A DNA stretch of 64,000 nucleotides. It comes from Homalodisca vitripennis (Eukaryota > Arthropoda > Insecta > Hemiptera > Cicadellidae). Position numbers and translations under genes: made by a program. Location of the stretch: the NCBI RefSeq assembly GCF_021130785.1, contig NC_060214.1:108536001-108600000 (forward strand). Reading direction: 5' to 3'. Under the pieces are notes generated by a model. That model had not been told where the DNA came from, searched no databases, and saw nothing but the letters and a program-made list of their open reading frames with translations. Position 1 is the first letter of the stretch; the number at the start of each line of letters is the position of its first letter. This document shows positions 23,645 to 34,499 of the stretch, piece by piece.

Positions 23645-23916
23645 GTTCCGATGGCCGAGCGGTCTAAGACGTTGGACTTTGAGTCTGAGTTAGAGGTAGC
23701 GCAGGTTCGAATCCTGTCTGTGACCCTTGCACGTTTTATCAGTACCATCGACCTTGTACTGTATCGACTCTCCCCCTTATTCTGTTTGATAAGATCATCG
23801 CACATGCCAGTGGCCTATGAGGACGTGATACAAAAGTGAATGCCTTATCGCTTGTATCAGCTATTGTGTAATTTATTGTAAAATGGTTTGTCCGTTAATA
23901 AATAAATAAATAAATG
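23645..23916 (+). mobile_element. tRNA-derived SINE, copy 1
   Basis: The head is tRNA-like (Leu/Ser class) with A box TGGCCGAGCGG (23652-23662) and perfect B box GGTTCGAATCC (23704-23714). A tRNA-unrelated body follows with CAGTACCATCGACCTTGTAC, TATTCTGTTTGATAAGATC and GCCAGTGGCC, then an AATA-rich tail (23897-23916). Copies 2 and 3 lie at 24817-25010 and 48109-48316. Known biology: SINEs are transcribed by RNA polymerase III and retrotransposed by LINE enzymes. Confidence 0.9.
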
Positions 23917-24399
23917 CCTATTTTGTTTTTACAAAGCCAACAATTTCTTTCAAATCTAAATTTTTTGAATGAATGTCCTTTAATAACAAGTGTGCCCGTA
24001 GGAACTCAAAACATCTTACAATATTTTAAGTTTGTGTGTAAATAAGTCCTGATTAATTAGGTCGGCTTTTTAATTTTCAAAATTATGGTCCAAAAGGGGT
24101 ATGGCACCACAACTCTCACCTCCCCCCCCCACCATTGTGGTCGTTATTTCACACTTCATAAAGAGTCAAAAATTATACTTGAAACCTGAAATTTTAAAAC
24201 GCTTCCCTAAAAGTAATGACAAAGTTCGTAATAAATAAATAAATAATGATAGATTTGTGCGGGATAAAATGTAATGTTTTTGAAGGAAGCCAATCTCCAA
24301 TGAAAAATGAGTTGGTCTGTGCATATAAACGGATGCGTGGACCACGTGAAGGTCCAAACGCCAAATTACGTTAAGATATAATACTTCGTGTTCAAGCAA

Positions 24400-24660
24400 G
24401 ACCGTATCCAGAAAGAAATTGGGAGGGGGCCAAGCAATTGATATTTTCCCGTAGTGGACAGAAAGTATGTCCCCCATTTGTTCCTCGAAAAGTTCTTGAC
24501 CCTTTTCTATGTTGATAACGACCTTTCAGAAGTACATGTCAGTAGTACTGAATTATTTGTATAATGATAATCGTTTACTAAAAAGTAATTTAAATAATTG
24601 AAAATTGGGGGGGGGGGGTTCGGACCCCTTGAACCCCTCGCTGACTACGTCCCTGTGTTC
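24400..24660 (-). pseudogene. hAT transposase C-terminal fragment, copy 1, broken
   Basis: The minus strand reads, around 24535-24480, a degenerate form of the hAT dimerisation segment seen at 41532-41747 (ERS.ST.KRVKNF.RNKM). The position of the ATG codon in the 41.7-kb copy is TAG here. A G run (24608-24618) and GGACCCCTTGAACCCCTCGC flank it, as in the other two copies. No larger transposase body is present. Confidence 0.65.
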
Positions 24661-24816
24661 AAGGTTACTTTTAAGATGGTTGATTGATCACATCTACAAA
24701 TATATAGCAGGGAATGTCAAAAATGCACTAATTGTAACAGATAGGAAACTAACAGTTAAAATTTTTCTCTTTTAAAAATCGTATAATTGGGTTAAAAAAA
24801 TGTATATTTTGTTTTT

Positions 24817-25010
24817 AAAAGAGAGGCCGGCCCCTGTTTTAGCACTATTCTGTCCGTCCTCATGGGCCACTGGCCTGTGCGAGGATCTGATTAAACAGAA
24901 TAAGGAGGAGAGTCGATACTGTACAAGGTCGACAGTACTAATAAAAAGTGCAGCGGGTACAAAAAGGAATTGAACCTGCGCTGTCTCTAACTCTCAGAAG
25001 GTTCTCCCTC
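24817..25010 (-). mobile_element. tRNA-derived SINE, copy 2
   Basis: The reverse complement carries TTCAATTCC (B-box region near 24967-24977), CGACCTTGTACAGTATCGAC, TTCTGTTTAATCAGATCCTC and GGCCAGTGGCCCATGAGGAC, the same body as copies 1 and 3. The A-box head is eroded. It ends in GGGGCCGGCCTCTC and T-rich sequence, matching the end of copy 3. Confidence 0.85.
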
Positions 25011-25135
25011 TACTTCTGAGTAAAGATGATGAATTACTAGATGATAAACAATAACTTAGTTATATTATTGAAATATATTGTACCTGAATTTAAACTCTGG
25101 ATTTCTCGTCTGGGTTATGTCTAAGGTACCAAACT

Positions 25136-25345
25136 TTTGTACCGAAGTAGTGGAAAAATTTATATGACGGTCGGTCGGGAGGAAAGTACGGTCGAAGGCA
25201 ACGACCCATTACAGGGCCTAAGGGGAATATATCACTGGTGTTTATTTTATTGTAAAGTAGGTCACGGCAGGTCATTGAGCTGTTCTAGCACTCACATGTT
25301 CACCTTACACTTCTTGTCTTGGGTTACATCGAGTACCACCAGAAT
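25136..25345 (+). repeat. Dispersed repeat copy (family C)
   Basis: GAAAGTACGGTCG, GCAACG, CACTGGTGTTTATTTTAT and AAGTAGGTC occur in the same order at 28460-28530. The class is not recognised. Confidence 0.6.
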
Positions 25346-25734
25346 TACAATACGTTCTCTAAGTTTTATGATAGTAATTTTCAAACATAGTACAATTTAC
25401 CAGTCTTAATTTGAATAGTTTGTAGTTAAAAAGCACTAGACGGATGCTAAGCTGACCCCTAACTTCCGAAATAAGTAGTTTTGTCTTGGATGGGACATAA
25501 GACACACGGACCAGGCAAGATGTCATCCGAAAGGGTTCCAGCCTGGGTCCTCCGTGGCCCGTAGGGGGTTTAGTGGGTAGTCCGCAAGGGAGTCCCACAC
25601 TCCGCGCGCAAATGCATTCCCCCTATGTAAAAAAGTAATAAGTAAGTTTCGTTATTACTGTTCGGACATATAGTACCTTTTTAATTTTCGGTTATATAGA
25701 ACATTTTTAGAACGTATTCAAAAATCTACATTAA
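25346..25734. other. No gene recognised
   Basis: A GC-richer patch at 25500-25600 yields a 79-codon minus frame (25359-25598) with no recognisable domain. Confidence 0.45.
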
Positions 25735-26580
25735 TAATAATAATCTTTATTGCGTCAATAATTATTACATTGCATGCATGCGTCAAGTACATTCATAATA
25801 ATATACAGTTCCATTGCAGTTATTGATATTTAATTGTATAACAGAACTGGGGGTTTAATTTTATTTTTATTTCTTGTTTTCAATGGTTTTCAATAATTTT
25901 CATCCCAGCAACTCAATATGAACTCTTCAACGGATTTAAAACGCCTTTGACACCAGTAGGTGTTTTAATCGAGATTTGAATAGTTTAGAATCAATGAGAT
26001 GTTTTATTCCTTCAGGCAGCTTGTTTAAACCAACTTGGGACGGCAAGTGTTCAAATGCGGTCGTTCTATGTTGTACAATCCGAAAGTTGTCCCTGCCTCT
26101 TGTCTCGTATTGGTGCCTTGGATCAACTCGCATTTAAGTCGACAGTATAGAACGACGTCGAGAATATAGAGACAGGGTAAATTTAACAATCCAAGCTCTC
26201 TGAAGGCATCTTTGCACGACTCTCTTAAATTCAATTTGTAAATAATTCTGATAGCTTTCTTTTGAGCTCTAAATACTCTTTCGAATTTGTATTTAGGACA
26301 GCTGCCCCACAATCTCAAACCGTAAGACAAATATGGATGTATCAGGCCAAAGTAGGCAGTTTTTTAATACATCAATAGAACAGAATTTTGCAAGGTTACG
26401 CAAAACATAAATGCCAGAAGCAACCTTGGAGCAGATGCTGTCAATGTGAAAGTCCCATGTCAGTCCTCGATCAAGGTACATTCCAAGGAACTTAACGGAT
26501 TCGGCCTCTTCCAAGAGAACATCGTCCATCATTTCGTTATCGACCAAAATGTAAATATTTCTCCAAACTAATCTCATAAA
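25735..26580 (-). pseudogene. 3' end of a jockey/CR1-type LINE, second copy, broken
   Basis: Minus-strand pieces in order: KFLGMYLDRGLTWDFHIDSI with KVASGIYVLRNLAKFCS (26293-26583); [20 protein letters not shown] with [13 protein letters not shown] and [19 protein letters not shown] (26025-26330); and [12 protein letters not shown] with LPEGIKHL (25936-26133). The frames differ, so it is a pseudogene. The trailer contains TTGACGCATGCATGCAATG and ends near ATTATTATTA (25735-25746), the short-repeat tail typical of CR1-like 3' ends. It is the same family as 16430-17400. Confidence 0.88.
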
Positions 26581-28030
26581 CATAGATTAATCTTGTATAA
26601 AAATTGCCTAAACCTATAATAATTTATTATCCTCATAAAGAAAATACTAATGTTTTCTTTTTTTTTTTCCACGGACCCATGAAACTCAAAATTGTAATGT
26701 GAGATACCTGATCGCTGATAAATATTTAATCAAGTGTACAATTATTATTTGAGGGTTTTTTGGCACCCACTGCTGCCTACAAAATGGAAATCGCTTAGCT
26801 GAACCTGAACACTTAAATCCGACCGTCAGATGCGTACGTAAATAATAGTCATGCCACCGTCAGACAGTGTGGCTATACCACGTCTGTATGCGGTCAACTG
26901 ACGCAGATTTATCGTCTATTTATATGTCTGACGGGTGCTTTTAAAAATATCAAGCTAAAAAAATGTGTTCTAATAAAAATTTGTCGTTTTCATATTTTAA
27001 CCCTTTTGATACCCTCTTATATCGACCTCAACCAAAACTAGATCGGCTTACGATAGATTTCTTTCTTATAGTAAACTCCTAAGCAGGTTGTGTGCTTTCC
27101 AATGTGAATTGACTTTTAACTATAATAGTTTACTTCTGACCCTATTTTAGTTGTTTTGGAACAGAAAACATTTCGGATTAGTTTCTCAATTATGTTTTAT
27201 TGAAATGCCTAGTTGAGATTTTATCTATTATTTATGAATACATATTATTTTAAGTGCACTGGTAAAAATTATTAGACACCATGTGCCCTAAAATGTTTGT
27301 TTAAAACAAGCATCCATTAGTTCCATCCGGTCAGGTAGACAACACGGACAAGTTGAAATAAACGAATTGGGTGTGAGACAGGTCCTTGAAAACGACGTGT
27401 TTGATTTATTATTTATTTATTTTAATTTATATACGGTATACACCATTTTACAAACAAATGTTAAATACATGCTAAGCTATGACTATTACAGTACAAGAAA
27501 GAAACTTAGTATGTTTAATATTATACCAAAGAAGCCAAAAATTACTAATAATAACAACATATATCTGTATATAAAATAATGAAATGATGTTAGACAAAAA
27601 ATAATAAGAACAAAAATAACGATAAAAATAATATATAGGCTATCACTCAAACAAACTATTATTATAGCAATCAGCGAACAATTTTAAAAGTGATAGTATA
27701 AACTATTAAAAAAACTAAAGAAAAAACAATTTTGTTTTACAATTGAAAACAGGGAACTAATAACAAAAAGGAACAAAACTGACCAGTGTCAACTTATCTA
27801 CAATCACTACAATATTACAGCAAGATGTTAGCATGCGATGTGTGGGGATGTGCGTATGTGTGACAACTAACAAGAAAATGTGGGTTTTAACAAGTAATAA
27901 ATTAGCTTATAGTACAGGCTGTGTGCAGTGTGTATAATTAACTAACGACAAGCAATAGAATATAAAGTTTCAACAAGAAATAAACTATCCTATAATACAG
28001 TATAACAAGCAATAAAACCAATTTGAAAAC
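26581..28030. other. AT-rich, no gene; dispersed repeat word block at 26995-27080
   Basis: TTTTAACCCTTTTGATACCC with CGACCTCAACCAAAAC at 26995-27045 recurs at 38195-38240 and 54693-54740, so it is a low-copy repeat (family D). The rest is AT-rich without convincing frames. Confidence 0.5.
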
Positions 28031-28179
28031 GTAAATATGACGTCAACGACACAAGACATCGACAAAGAGCGACAGATGCGACACAAGATAATCATTAATC
28101 GCAGGTACAGTAAGTGGGTCAGATGTTCCACAGCAAGCTGTGTCGCAACTTTGTTATATCACTGTTTACTGGAGACCTT

Positions 28180-28300
28180 GACGTTATCAGTGGCCACTCC
28201 GCGCTGGAGCTGTTATCTCTTATCACTGGCAGTGACCTTGTGCGTCGTTATCGCCTCTCCATATATAACCCGGCCACAATGGCGTTGTTTCCCGCACAGT
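28180..28300 (+). promoter_or_regulatory. Candidate core promoter with GATA-site cluster
   Basis: Four TTATC (GATAA) sites lie at 28184, 28213, 28220 and 28248. TATATAA follows at 28262-28268, and GCACAGTTG, an initiator-like sequence, lies at 28294-28302, about 34 bp downstream. The order of GATA sites, TATA and initiator fits an inducible insect promoter on the plus strand. No downstream coding exon was found. A 144-codon frame (28037-28471) crosses the TATA box and has no domain, so I do not call it a gene. Confidence 0.33.
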
Positions 28301-28444
28301 TGTACTCTTCGTTTGACAAACATTTGTTCTGTAAAAATCAATGTCAAGTACTATGTCCACAGCAATAAATCTACGATCGAGTTTTTTCTCCGCGTTAATT
28401 TACAGCCAGCCCGCGGCGGAAAGGGCGATAGCAGAATCAAAGAG

Positions 28445-28590
28445 AAAGTACAGTCGGTGGCAACGGCCTAGTAAATAGCCTGCGACCGATGGTGTGTATA
28501 TCATTGGTGTTTATTTTATAAGTAGGTCGCTCCAGTTCATTGTGCTCTTCTCGCGCCAATGTTCACTGACATCGAATACTACAACCACCT
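28445..28590 (+). repeat. Dispersed repeat copy (family C)
   Basis: GAAAGTACAGTCGGTGGCAACG, ATATCATTGGTGTTTATTTTA and AAGTAGGTCG parallel 25170-25265. Confidence 0.6.
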
Positions 28591-28749
28591 ATTGTACAGA
28601 CAATAGAGGCAAAGTGTTAAACGTAAACACCTTTGTCAACAATTGTACTAATGTTGTGCTCAGGGAGAATTTACCAAAAATGTAACATTATAAATGCAAG
28701 TACGAAAATTACTTCCGCTCGTGCCTGGGGCTAAAACACTGTCAAGGAC

Positions 28750-28975
28750 AAAGCCAGCGAGGGGACCAAGGGGTCCGGACCCCTCCAAATTTTCAACAAT
28801 TATTATTATTTAAGTAATTAAGTATTACTGACGTACTGCTGAAAAATCGTTCTCAACATAGAAACGGGTCAAGAACTTTTTAAGGAACAAATTGGGACCT
28901 TACGCTCTGTCCACTACGGGAAAATATCAGTTATCTGGACTGGGGGGGGTGGGGGCAAAATTGTTTTCCCGTTCT
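28750..28975 (+). pseudogene. hAT transposase C-terminal fragment, copy 2, broken
   Basis: GGGGTCCGGACCCC is followed by TACTGCTGAAAAATCGTTCT and AAACGGGTCAAGAACTTTTT, corresponding to the hAT dimerisation region (TAE.SFS..KRVKNFLRN). As in copy 1, ACA TAG AAA replaces ACA ATG AAA, giving an in-frame stop. It ends at a G-rich run (28940-28955). Confidence 0.7.
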
Positions 28976-29174
28976 TGAAGACTGTGACAATTATTTTACA
29001 ATACATGACTTACAAATAATCTCTTTTATGCAAACCCATTGATTGTGTTTTCAGTCTATATTTCGAACGCGTTGGGTAATCAAATCTAGAACTAATTATA
29101 AAGAATTTTATTAAACTCAATTTGACGATACCATCATATTGCTAGTAAAGTGTATAAAGAACACTTAACTGGTG

Positions 29175-29177
<3 letters not shown>

Positions 29178-29232
<55 letters not shown>

Positions 29233-29233
29233 C
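29178..29233. repeat. (TA)n microsatellite
   Basis: Uninterrupted TA dinucleotides for over 40 bp, then one TTT interruption. Confidence 0.95.
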
Positions 29234-29276
29234 AATATTTATTAACCTTAAAACAAAGAAGATTGATTTACAACAA

Positions 29277-29355
29277 TAATTGCTCCACTGGGATTCAAAC
29301 CCGAGTTTTATACTTTCAGTGCACTTAGGATTTATGTTACCACTAAAACACAGAT
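29277..29355 (-). pseudogene. tRNA-like relic
   Basis: The minus strand contains GGGTTTGAATCCC, a near-perfect B box, and TTTTAGTGGTAAC in the place of an A box, spaced as in a tRNA. The acceptor and anticodon stems do not pair convincingly. It is most likely a decayed tRNA or SINE head. Confidence 0.35.
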
Positions 29356-30985
29356 CCTCACTTTTTATGTCTAGATTATTATGTATTTGGCCGTTTCTGC
29401 CACATATGTGTCTAAATAACTACACTAATACATGATCGGAAGACCAAATACCTATCAAGAGCGACTTTTAATATTCATTATATATAGTCTACTGTTAATG
29501 TATCTCAAATAGAATGTTTTTGAAACATAACTCACAAGTTCACGTAAAATCCCCTTATTAAATTTAACTGATTAAAGATTTTTATCGCCCGTGTACAAAA
29601 CAAAACTATTTACATAAGTAATTAATTAATCGCAACATTTAATTTAGTCAGATTAACTAAATATACGCTTTGGATATGCACCAATTCTGTTTTAATAACT
29701 ATTAAATTTAATTAATTTAATAAAATAATTGAATTATAATTGTAATTGAAGTATGGCAATTTCAGACTGTATCCACTATAAGGCAGTATATGAGGTATAA
29801 ACATTATTTAAAAACTAATATTTCTTTCTTCTTAGCCACGTAAATGATAAACATTTACTGATATTACATTTTCAAAATGTTTTACCGATATTTTTATTGT
29901 TTATTTATTTTTTACTCGAGTTTATATTACTTATTCAGTTTTATACAAAAATAAGACCATACAAAATAACAACACCATTTTTTTCTAAGAAACATTTTGT
30001 TTACACACACAGAACAAAGAGATTTTAAACACACAACAAAATCAGACATAAATAAACAAATTGATTTAAACGGTTTGACTGTAACAGTTAAAATAAATAT
30101 TTAAGCACAGTGGAAACAATTTAGATACATTAGGCTGTCATATTTGATACTTTATTTAATATTTACAAACAATATTTATTTGACAGATGTTTAGTTATGA
30201 CCCAAGTTCAGAATTTATTGCTCTCGCATGACGTGTTTTATCTAAGATTTATTTTCTGGATAATTCACGAGTGAGTAAATAATATTTATGAATCAATCTT
30301 GAAATAATGTGAACATTAAAATTATTTAGTATGTTTTCTAAGTCTATTTGACATCCCCTTCAACACTGCATTAACCATGTACTGAGGATTCCATATAGGC
30401 TACTAGTATATACATAAGTGTATCACTTGTTACCAGAGAAGTCACTTTGATAATTGATTCCTTCTCCAATTAAATTGCTACGATTTTAACAAAAGTACAA
30501 CAATTATAATTGTTTTATTTCCCTAAATTTGCAACTAATTGAAATTATGGAAGAATCTGTAAATTTTAAAAAATATTAAAACCTTAAAAAGTTTAGTTTT
30601 GAACAAAAATGTTCCACAAATTAATTTCAGAGATGGAGTAATAAATATGATTTATAAAGTTCTATAATGAGCATAATTCAATTGATGATGCACTTCAAAA
30701 TATTCAAGATATGCGCAGCCTCTGAGAGTATCGAATCTCCTGGAAGTCTACCCGAAAAACAATTCATATTTAACGAGTTTTTGAAAAAAAAAAATAATTA
30801 TATATGTTAACGCATGATGCTTAATTGAAAAATTTGGAAAATTGAATTTCGCCTTCTAAAAATTATGAAAATCCAAGATAATGAGTTTTTTTTTATATTC
30901 GTTTCAAGTTTATTATTGATGATGCATGATTTGAAAGGACAAAATTCGGACATTTGCCATCAGTACGTAATGTGCCAAAAATAGA
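29356..30985. other. AT-rich, no gene recognised
   Basis: Read on both strands; no frames, RNA genes or shared repeats seen. Confidence 0.55.
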
Positions 30986-30990
30986 ACAAC

Positions 30991-31023
30991 GTTTCGAGCA
31001 TTGAAATCTATCCTCTTCATCAG
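30991..31023 (-). mobile_element. Penelope-like fragment with hammerhead-like RNA motif, second copy
   Basis: On the minus strand CTGATGA (31023-31017) is followed by GAGGAT / ATGCTC forming a stem II with one mismatch, then GAAAC (30995-30991). It is nearly the same as 4657-4689, including the extra A after the CUGANGA box and the loop AGATTTCA. Confidence 0.45.
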
Positions 31024-31139
31024 GTCTCAAAAAACCTTAAGTTATAAGGCGTAGCAAGAAAAAAAAAAAAACAAAGTATAGATTTCTTTAGTTGCACGTA
31101 AAGAAATCAATTACCTGTAGCATATCTATTATTATATTA

Positions 31140-32450
31140 CTAGCAGTTACCCGCTGCTTCACACGTAATTTTCAAAATCGAAGGCCATAGCTTTCTTAGT
31201 GAAAGCATTGATATAATATGATGAAGTCCTAAAATTTTTTTAAAATAATTAGACATATCCGGTACATGTTATTTCAGTATCCATCGCTGTGAGATTCAAA
31301 ACGTAAATAAAATGTTTACTGGTACTATTTTAGGTTTTGTTGTAAGATTAAATATATACATATAGTCTCAAAATCCAAATTTGGTCAAAAAATATCAATT
31401 TCCGTCTGCTTAGACTAATTTTATAAGGCATTTCAAGTGCTATAATTGAGTTTGACATGTTCCCCGATAAAAAAAAAAATAAAAAAAAAATACAAGAAAC
31501 CAACTTCTATTGACAAGCATCAACTTTCGAGTATTTTAATTTATTTTCTGACTAAGATTTTTAAAGTTCCATAGTAATAGTTTGCTTTTTTGTTCAGATA
31601 AAGAAAATATATAACTTTCGTACGACTAATAACTTACTGCGGTCCAACAGAGTTAAGAGACGACGGATTAAATTCCTTTCCGCTCTAATTTATTTACGGT
31701 TTTACAATTGAACTTATGTGTTGGTGCACTGACCAAGAAAATAAACACATATGTGGGTTTAAGGAATCCAACTTAGATTTAAAAGCGTTTATTTGCGGTC
31801 TGCGACGTTTCTGGTGCAAAAGTAATATTGATTTTTACCCCGTCAAGAAAATATGTGCATACGTAAGCTTAAAAAGACTACTTTAGTCAAAATGCATCTA
31901 CTTCCGTCGCTTGTATTCTGCTAAGAAGAAGAGTCTGTAATCCCTTTGCGGTTTATTTTACAGTATCTACAGTTAAATACAAGGGAGACAACCAGTTTCG
32001 ATAATCTTGTGTGCAAAACTTTCACAGCTTTGTTCATCAAAGTGAGTTTTTTAGAATACAGATTAAATGTTATATTCAATGCATTACGTAGTTTATTCGT
32101 CACTGGTGCAATCTAAAATAAAAATTACATATTAACTTTTCGTTGTAATCCGATCAAGCACTGTATTCAATATTTACTAAAATTAAAATGTAAACATAAA
32201 CAAATAATTACTGTTTTCGAATTTAGCTGAAAGTGTCAACAAGTTTTTAGAGTCAGTTAACTTTGGATTACGTGTCATAAATATTAAATTTATTCTCCAC
32301 AATAATTAAATATTCTGAAAAACTTGTTCAATATTTCCAGCTTTTAGACCTACCTTGGACTTCTACAAATAGTTCAAAACCAAACTTAGCCAAATCGGTC
32401 TAGGCGTTTTTTAGTTTTACTGAGACTAACAAACGTTTTCATTATATTTC
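31140..32450 (-). mobile_element. Non-autonomous Helitron on the minus strand; 5' end unresolved
   Basis: The minus strand ends ...GTGAAGCAGCGGGTAACTG then CTAG (31143-31140) then T, the same terminus as the other Helitrons. Near 32340-32440 the minus strand carries ACCGATTTGGCTAAGTTTGG and TATAATGAAAACG, like the 5' regions at 19452 and 49835. I could not place an exact TC start. The 60-codon frame at 31921-32103 is not a Helitron protein. Confidence 0.65.
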
Positions 32451-32639
32451 ATTTATTATTTCATAATACTACAGTAGTAGTCATCAGGGCATTACCACAA
32501 TAAAAATCAATTCAAGGGACCAATACAACAATTATCTCAATATTGCACATACTCGGTATTTTAATAAATAAATTACGATATACAACCTGTCACGTAACTG
32601 TATCACTGATGTTGCATCCAAAACTTCAAGTATACGTAT

Positions 32640-34255
32640 AGCTCGTTTCATTTTTGAGTTTTGCGGACAGACAGACAGACATCACACAGGACATTTTTTC
32701 ATTCCACGGCAGTCAAAAGAGAAATTGTGCCAGGCTACGGATTCAACGCTCAGCCATGGATGGACATGCACCAACATAGAATCCATTCTTGTCTATGTAG
32801 AAGTTAAGTATCATGCCAAATTTAATGTCTACTGATTAGATATTTCTCCAGATATCTTACGGATAGTTAGGTTACAAGTTTTACTATGTCATATGTTAAA
32901 ATTTCATATAATTTTACTCACTTTAATTTTTTTAAATCTATGATTTTTTCGTTGCTATTATGTTCAAGGTCGAATGTCCACTAATGCCAAAATAATTCCC
33001 GCAGAGTGACTTGTCCCATCATCGAACTTGATGTTTCCTAAATAGAAATGAATCCTCTTGCAAAATTTCAAGTCTATAGGTTAGTTCTTTTTCGAGATAT
33101 TGGACGGGCAGACAAAAAGACAAAATAATTATTTTCCAGTCCCTCGAGTGATAAGTTTTGATAACGCTCAAGCAATTAACGTCTTGTATACATCGTATTT
33201 TAATACTGATGGTGTTGAATTTTTAACAATAATTTTAGTAGTCACTTTCCTAATACTCCCGAATTGCTCCTAAAAAGGATAATTAATGACATTTCCACGA
33301 TAGAAAATCGTTTTAACTGGGATTTTTCTCCTTGTCATCATAGTTATCCATGAGCAATGCATAAATGTTTACTAACGCTCGGCCAAATCTTATTGGGTGA
33401 CATGTACTATCATCGAACTTGATGTTGCCTAAGTAGAAATGAATCTTCATGCCAAATTTCAAGTTTATAGGTAAGTTTTCCGAGATATCGGACGGACAGA
33501 CAGACAGAAAAATTATTCTTTTCCAGTCCATCGCGTAATAAGCTTTGATAACGCTCAAGCAATTAACGTCTTGTATACATCGTATTTAATACTGATGGTG
33601 TTGAATTTTTAACAATAATTTTAGTAGTCACTTTCCTAATACTCCCGAAATGCTCCTAAAAAGGATAATCCATGATGTTTTCATGACAGCAAATCGTTTC
33701 AACTGCGATTTTTCTCGTTGTCATCATAATTATCCATAAGAGCAATGAGTACATGTTTACTAACGCTCAGCCAAATTCCATGGAGTGACATTTACTATCA
33801 TCGAACTCAATGTTGCCTGTATAGAAATCAAGTTTCATGCCAAATTTCAAGTTTTCCGAGATATCGGACGGACAAACAGAAAGAAAAAAAATAATTTTCC
33901 ATTCCATCGCGTAGTAAGCTTTGATAACGCCCAACCAATTAACGTCTTGTATACATTGTATTTATTTTATCAATTACTAATGATATTGTTGAGTTTTAAC
34001 AATAACTTTAATAGTCACTTTCCTAATATTCCCGAATTGGATAATTCATTATGTTTTCCATGACAGCAAACTTTCAACTGGGATTTTTCTCGATGTCATC
34101 GTATTTACCCATAAGAGCAATGGATACAGGTTTACTAACGCTCAGCCAAATCACATTGAGTGACTTGTACTATTATCGAACTTGATGGTACTACATAAAA
34201 AGTTCATTCAAAATTTCAAGTTTATAGGTCAACTTCGCTGACGCTCAGCCAACAG
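32640..34255 (+). repeat. Tandem array, about 385-bp unit, 4-5 diverged copies
   Basis: Landmarks recur at about 33005, 33398, 33785 and 34158: GTGAC.T.TAC.ATCATCGAA, then TGCCAAATTTCAAGTTTATAG, GATATCGGACGGACAGACAG, GATAACGCTCAAGCAATTAAC and TTAGTAGTCACTTTCCTAAT. A first, more diverged unit starts near 32640. Each unit also has an AACGCTC.GCCAA word that recurs alone at 55569-55586 and 58775-58790 (inverted). Frames at 33313-33558 and 33785-34063 lie inside units and are not genes. Confidence 0.85.
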
Positions 34256-34282
34256 CAATGAAAAGTGTGACTAATTTCCGAA

Positions 34283-34483
34283 TCAAATTGCCAAATTGAT
34301 CGTTGAAGTAGGAACGCCGCACCCGAGGCTTACGCGCATCACCTCCTGATCGAGAACCCCCACTGACCAGGCATCGGTGTTGATGTCATCAAGTCCACAG
34401 GTGACCGACCGTGACCTTGACTCTCGACTCAAGGTCACTGTCAAGGCCACCCGGTATTTCCTCACCACGCAAGGACGAGGCAT
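34283..34483 (-). CDS. Candidate first coding exon, unrecognised (SNAG-like start MPRPCVVRKY)
   Basis: From ATG at 34483 the minus strand is open for 66 codons in balanced, non-repetitive sequence. The protein begins MPRPCVVRKYRVALTVT, loosely like the MPR-x-hydrophobic-VK start of SNAG repressor domains, a resemblance only. After VLDQEVMR the DNA reads CGC/GTAAGC, a good splice donor, so the exon may stop near 34330. A second start 10 bases upstream, in another frame (MEDASSLRGEE...), is equally coding-like. Which frame is used, if any, is unclear. No downstream exon was found; the ~385-bp array would lie in the intron. Confidence 0.25.
   Translation of the reverse strand: MPRPCVVRKYRVALTVTLSRESRSRSVTCGLDDINTDAWSVGVLDQEVMRVSLGCGVPTSTINLAI
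34405..34455. promoter_or_regulatory. Cluster of three FTZ-F1-type nuclear-receptor sites
   Basis: TCAAGGTCA occurs inverted at 34412-34420 and forward at 34429-34437, and TCAAGGCCA at 34441-34449. All fit the monomeric YCAAGGYCR consensus. The cluster overlaps the candidate exon, so it may be coincidental codon use (VTL/KVK). Confidence 0.3.
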
Positions 34484-34499
34484 CTTCCATACGCAGGTG

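Noticed and set aside
23620..23839. Opposing 61- and 66-codon frames
   Set aside because: They lie over SINE copy 1.
28037..28471. 144-codon plus-strand frame, possibly a membrane protein
   Set aside because: Hydrophobic stretches come from a TATA/GATA promoter-like region and the frame runs into repeat family C; no motif.
29277..29355. Functional tRNA gene
   Set aside because: B box is good but acceptor and anticodon stems do not pair; recorded as a relic only.
33313..34063. 81- and 92-codon frames
   Set aside because: They sit in units of the ~385-bp tandem array.
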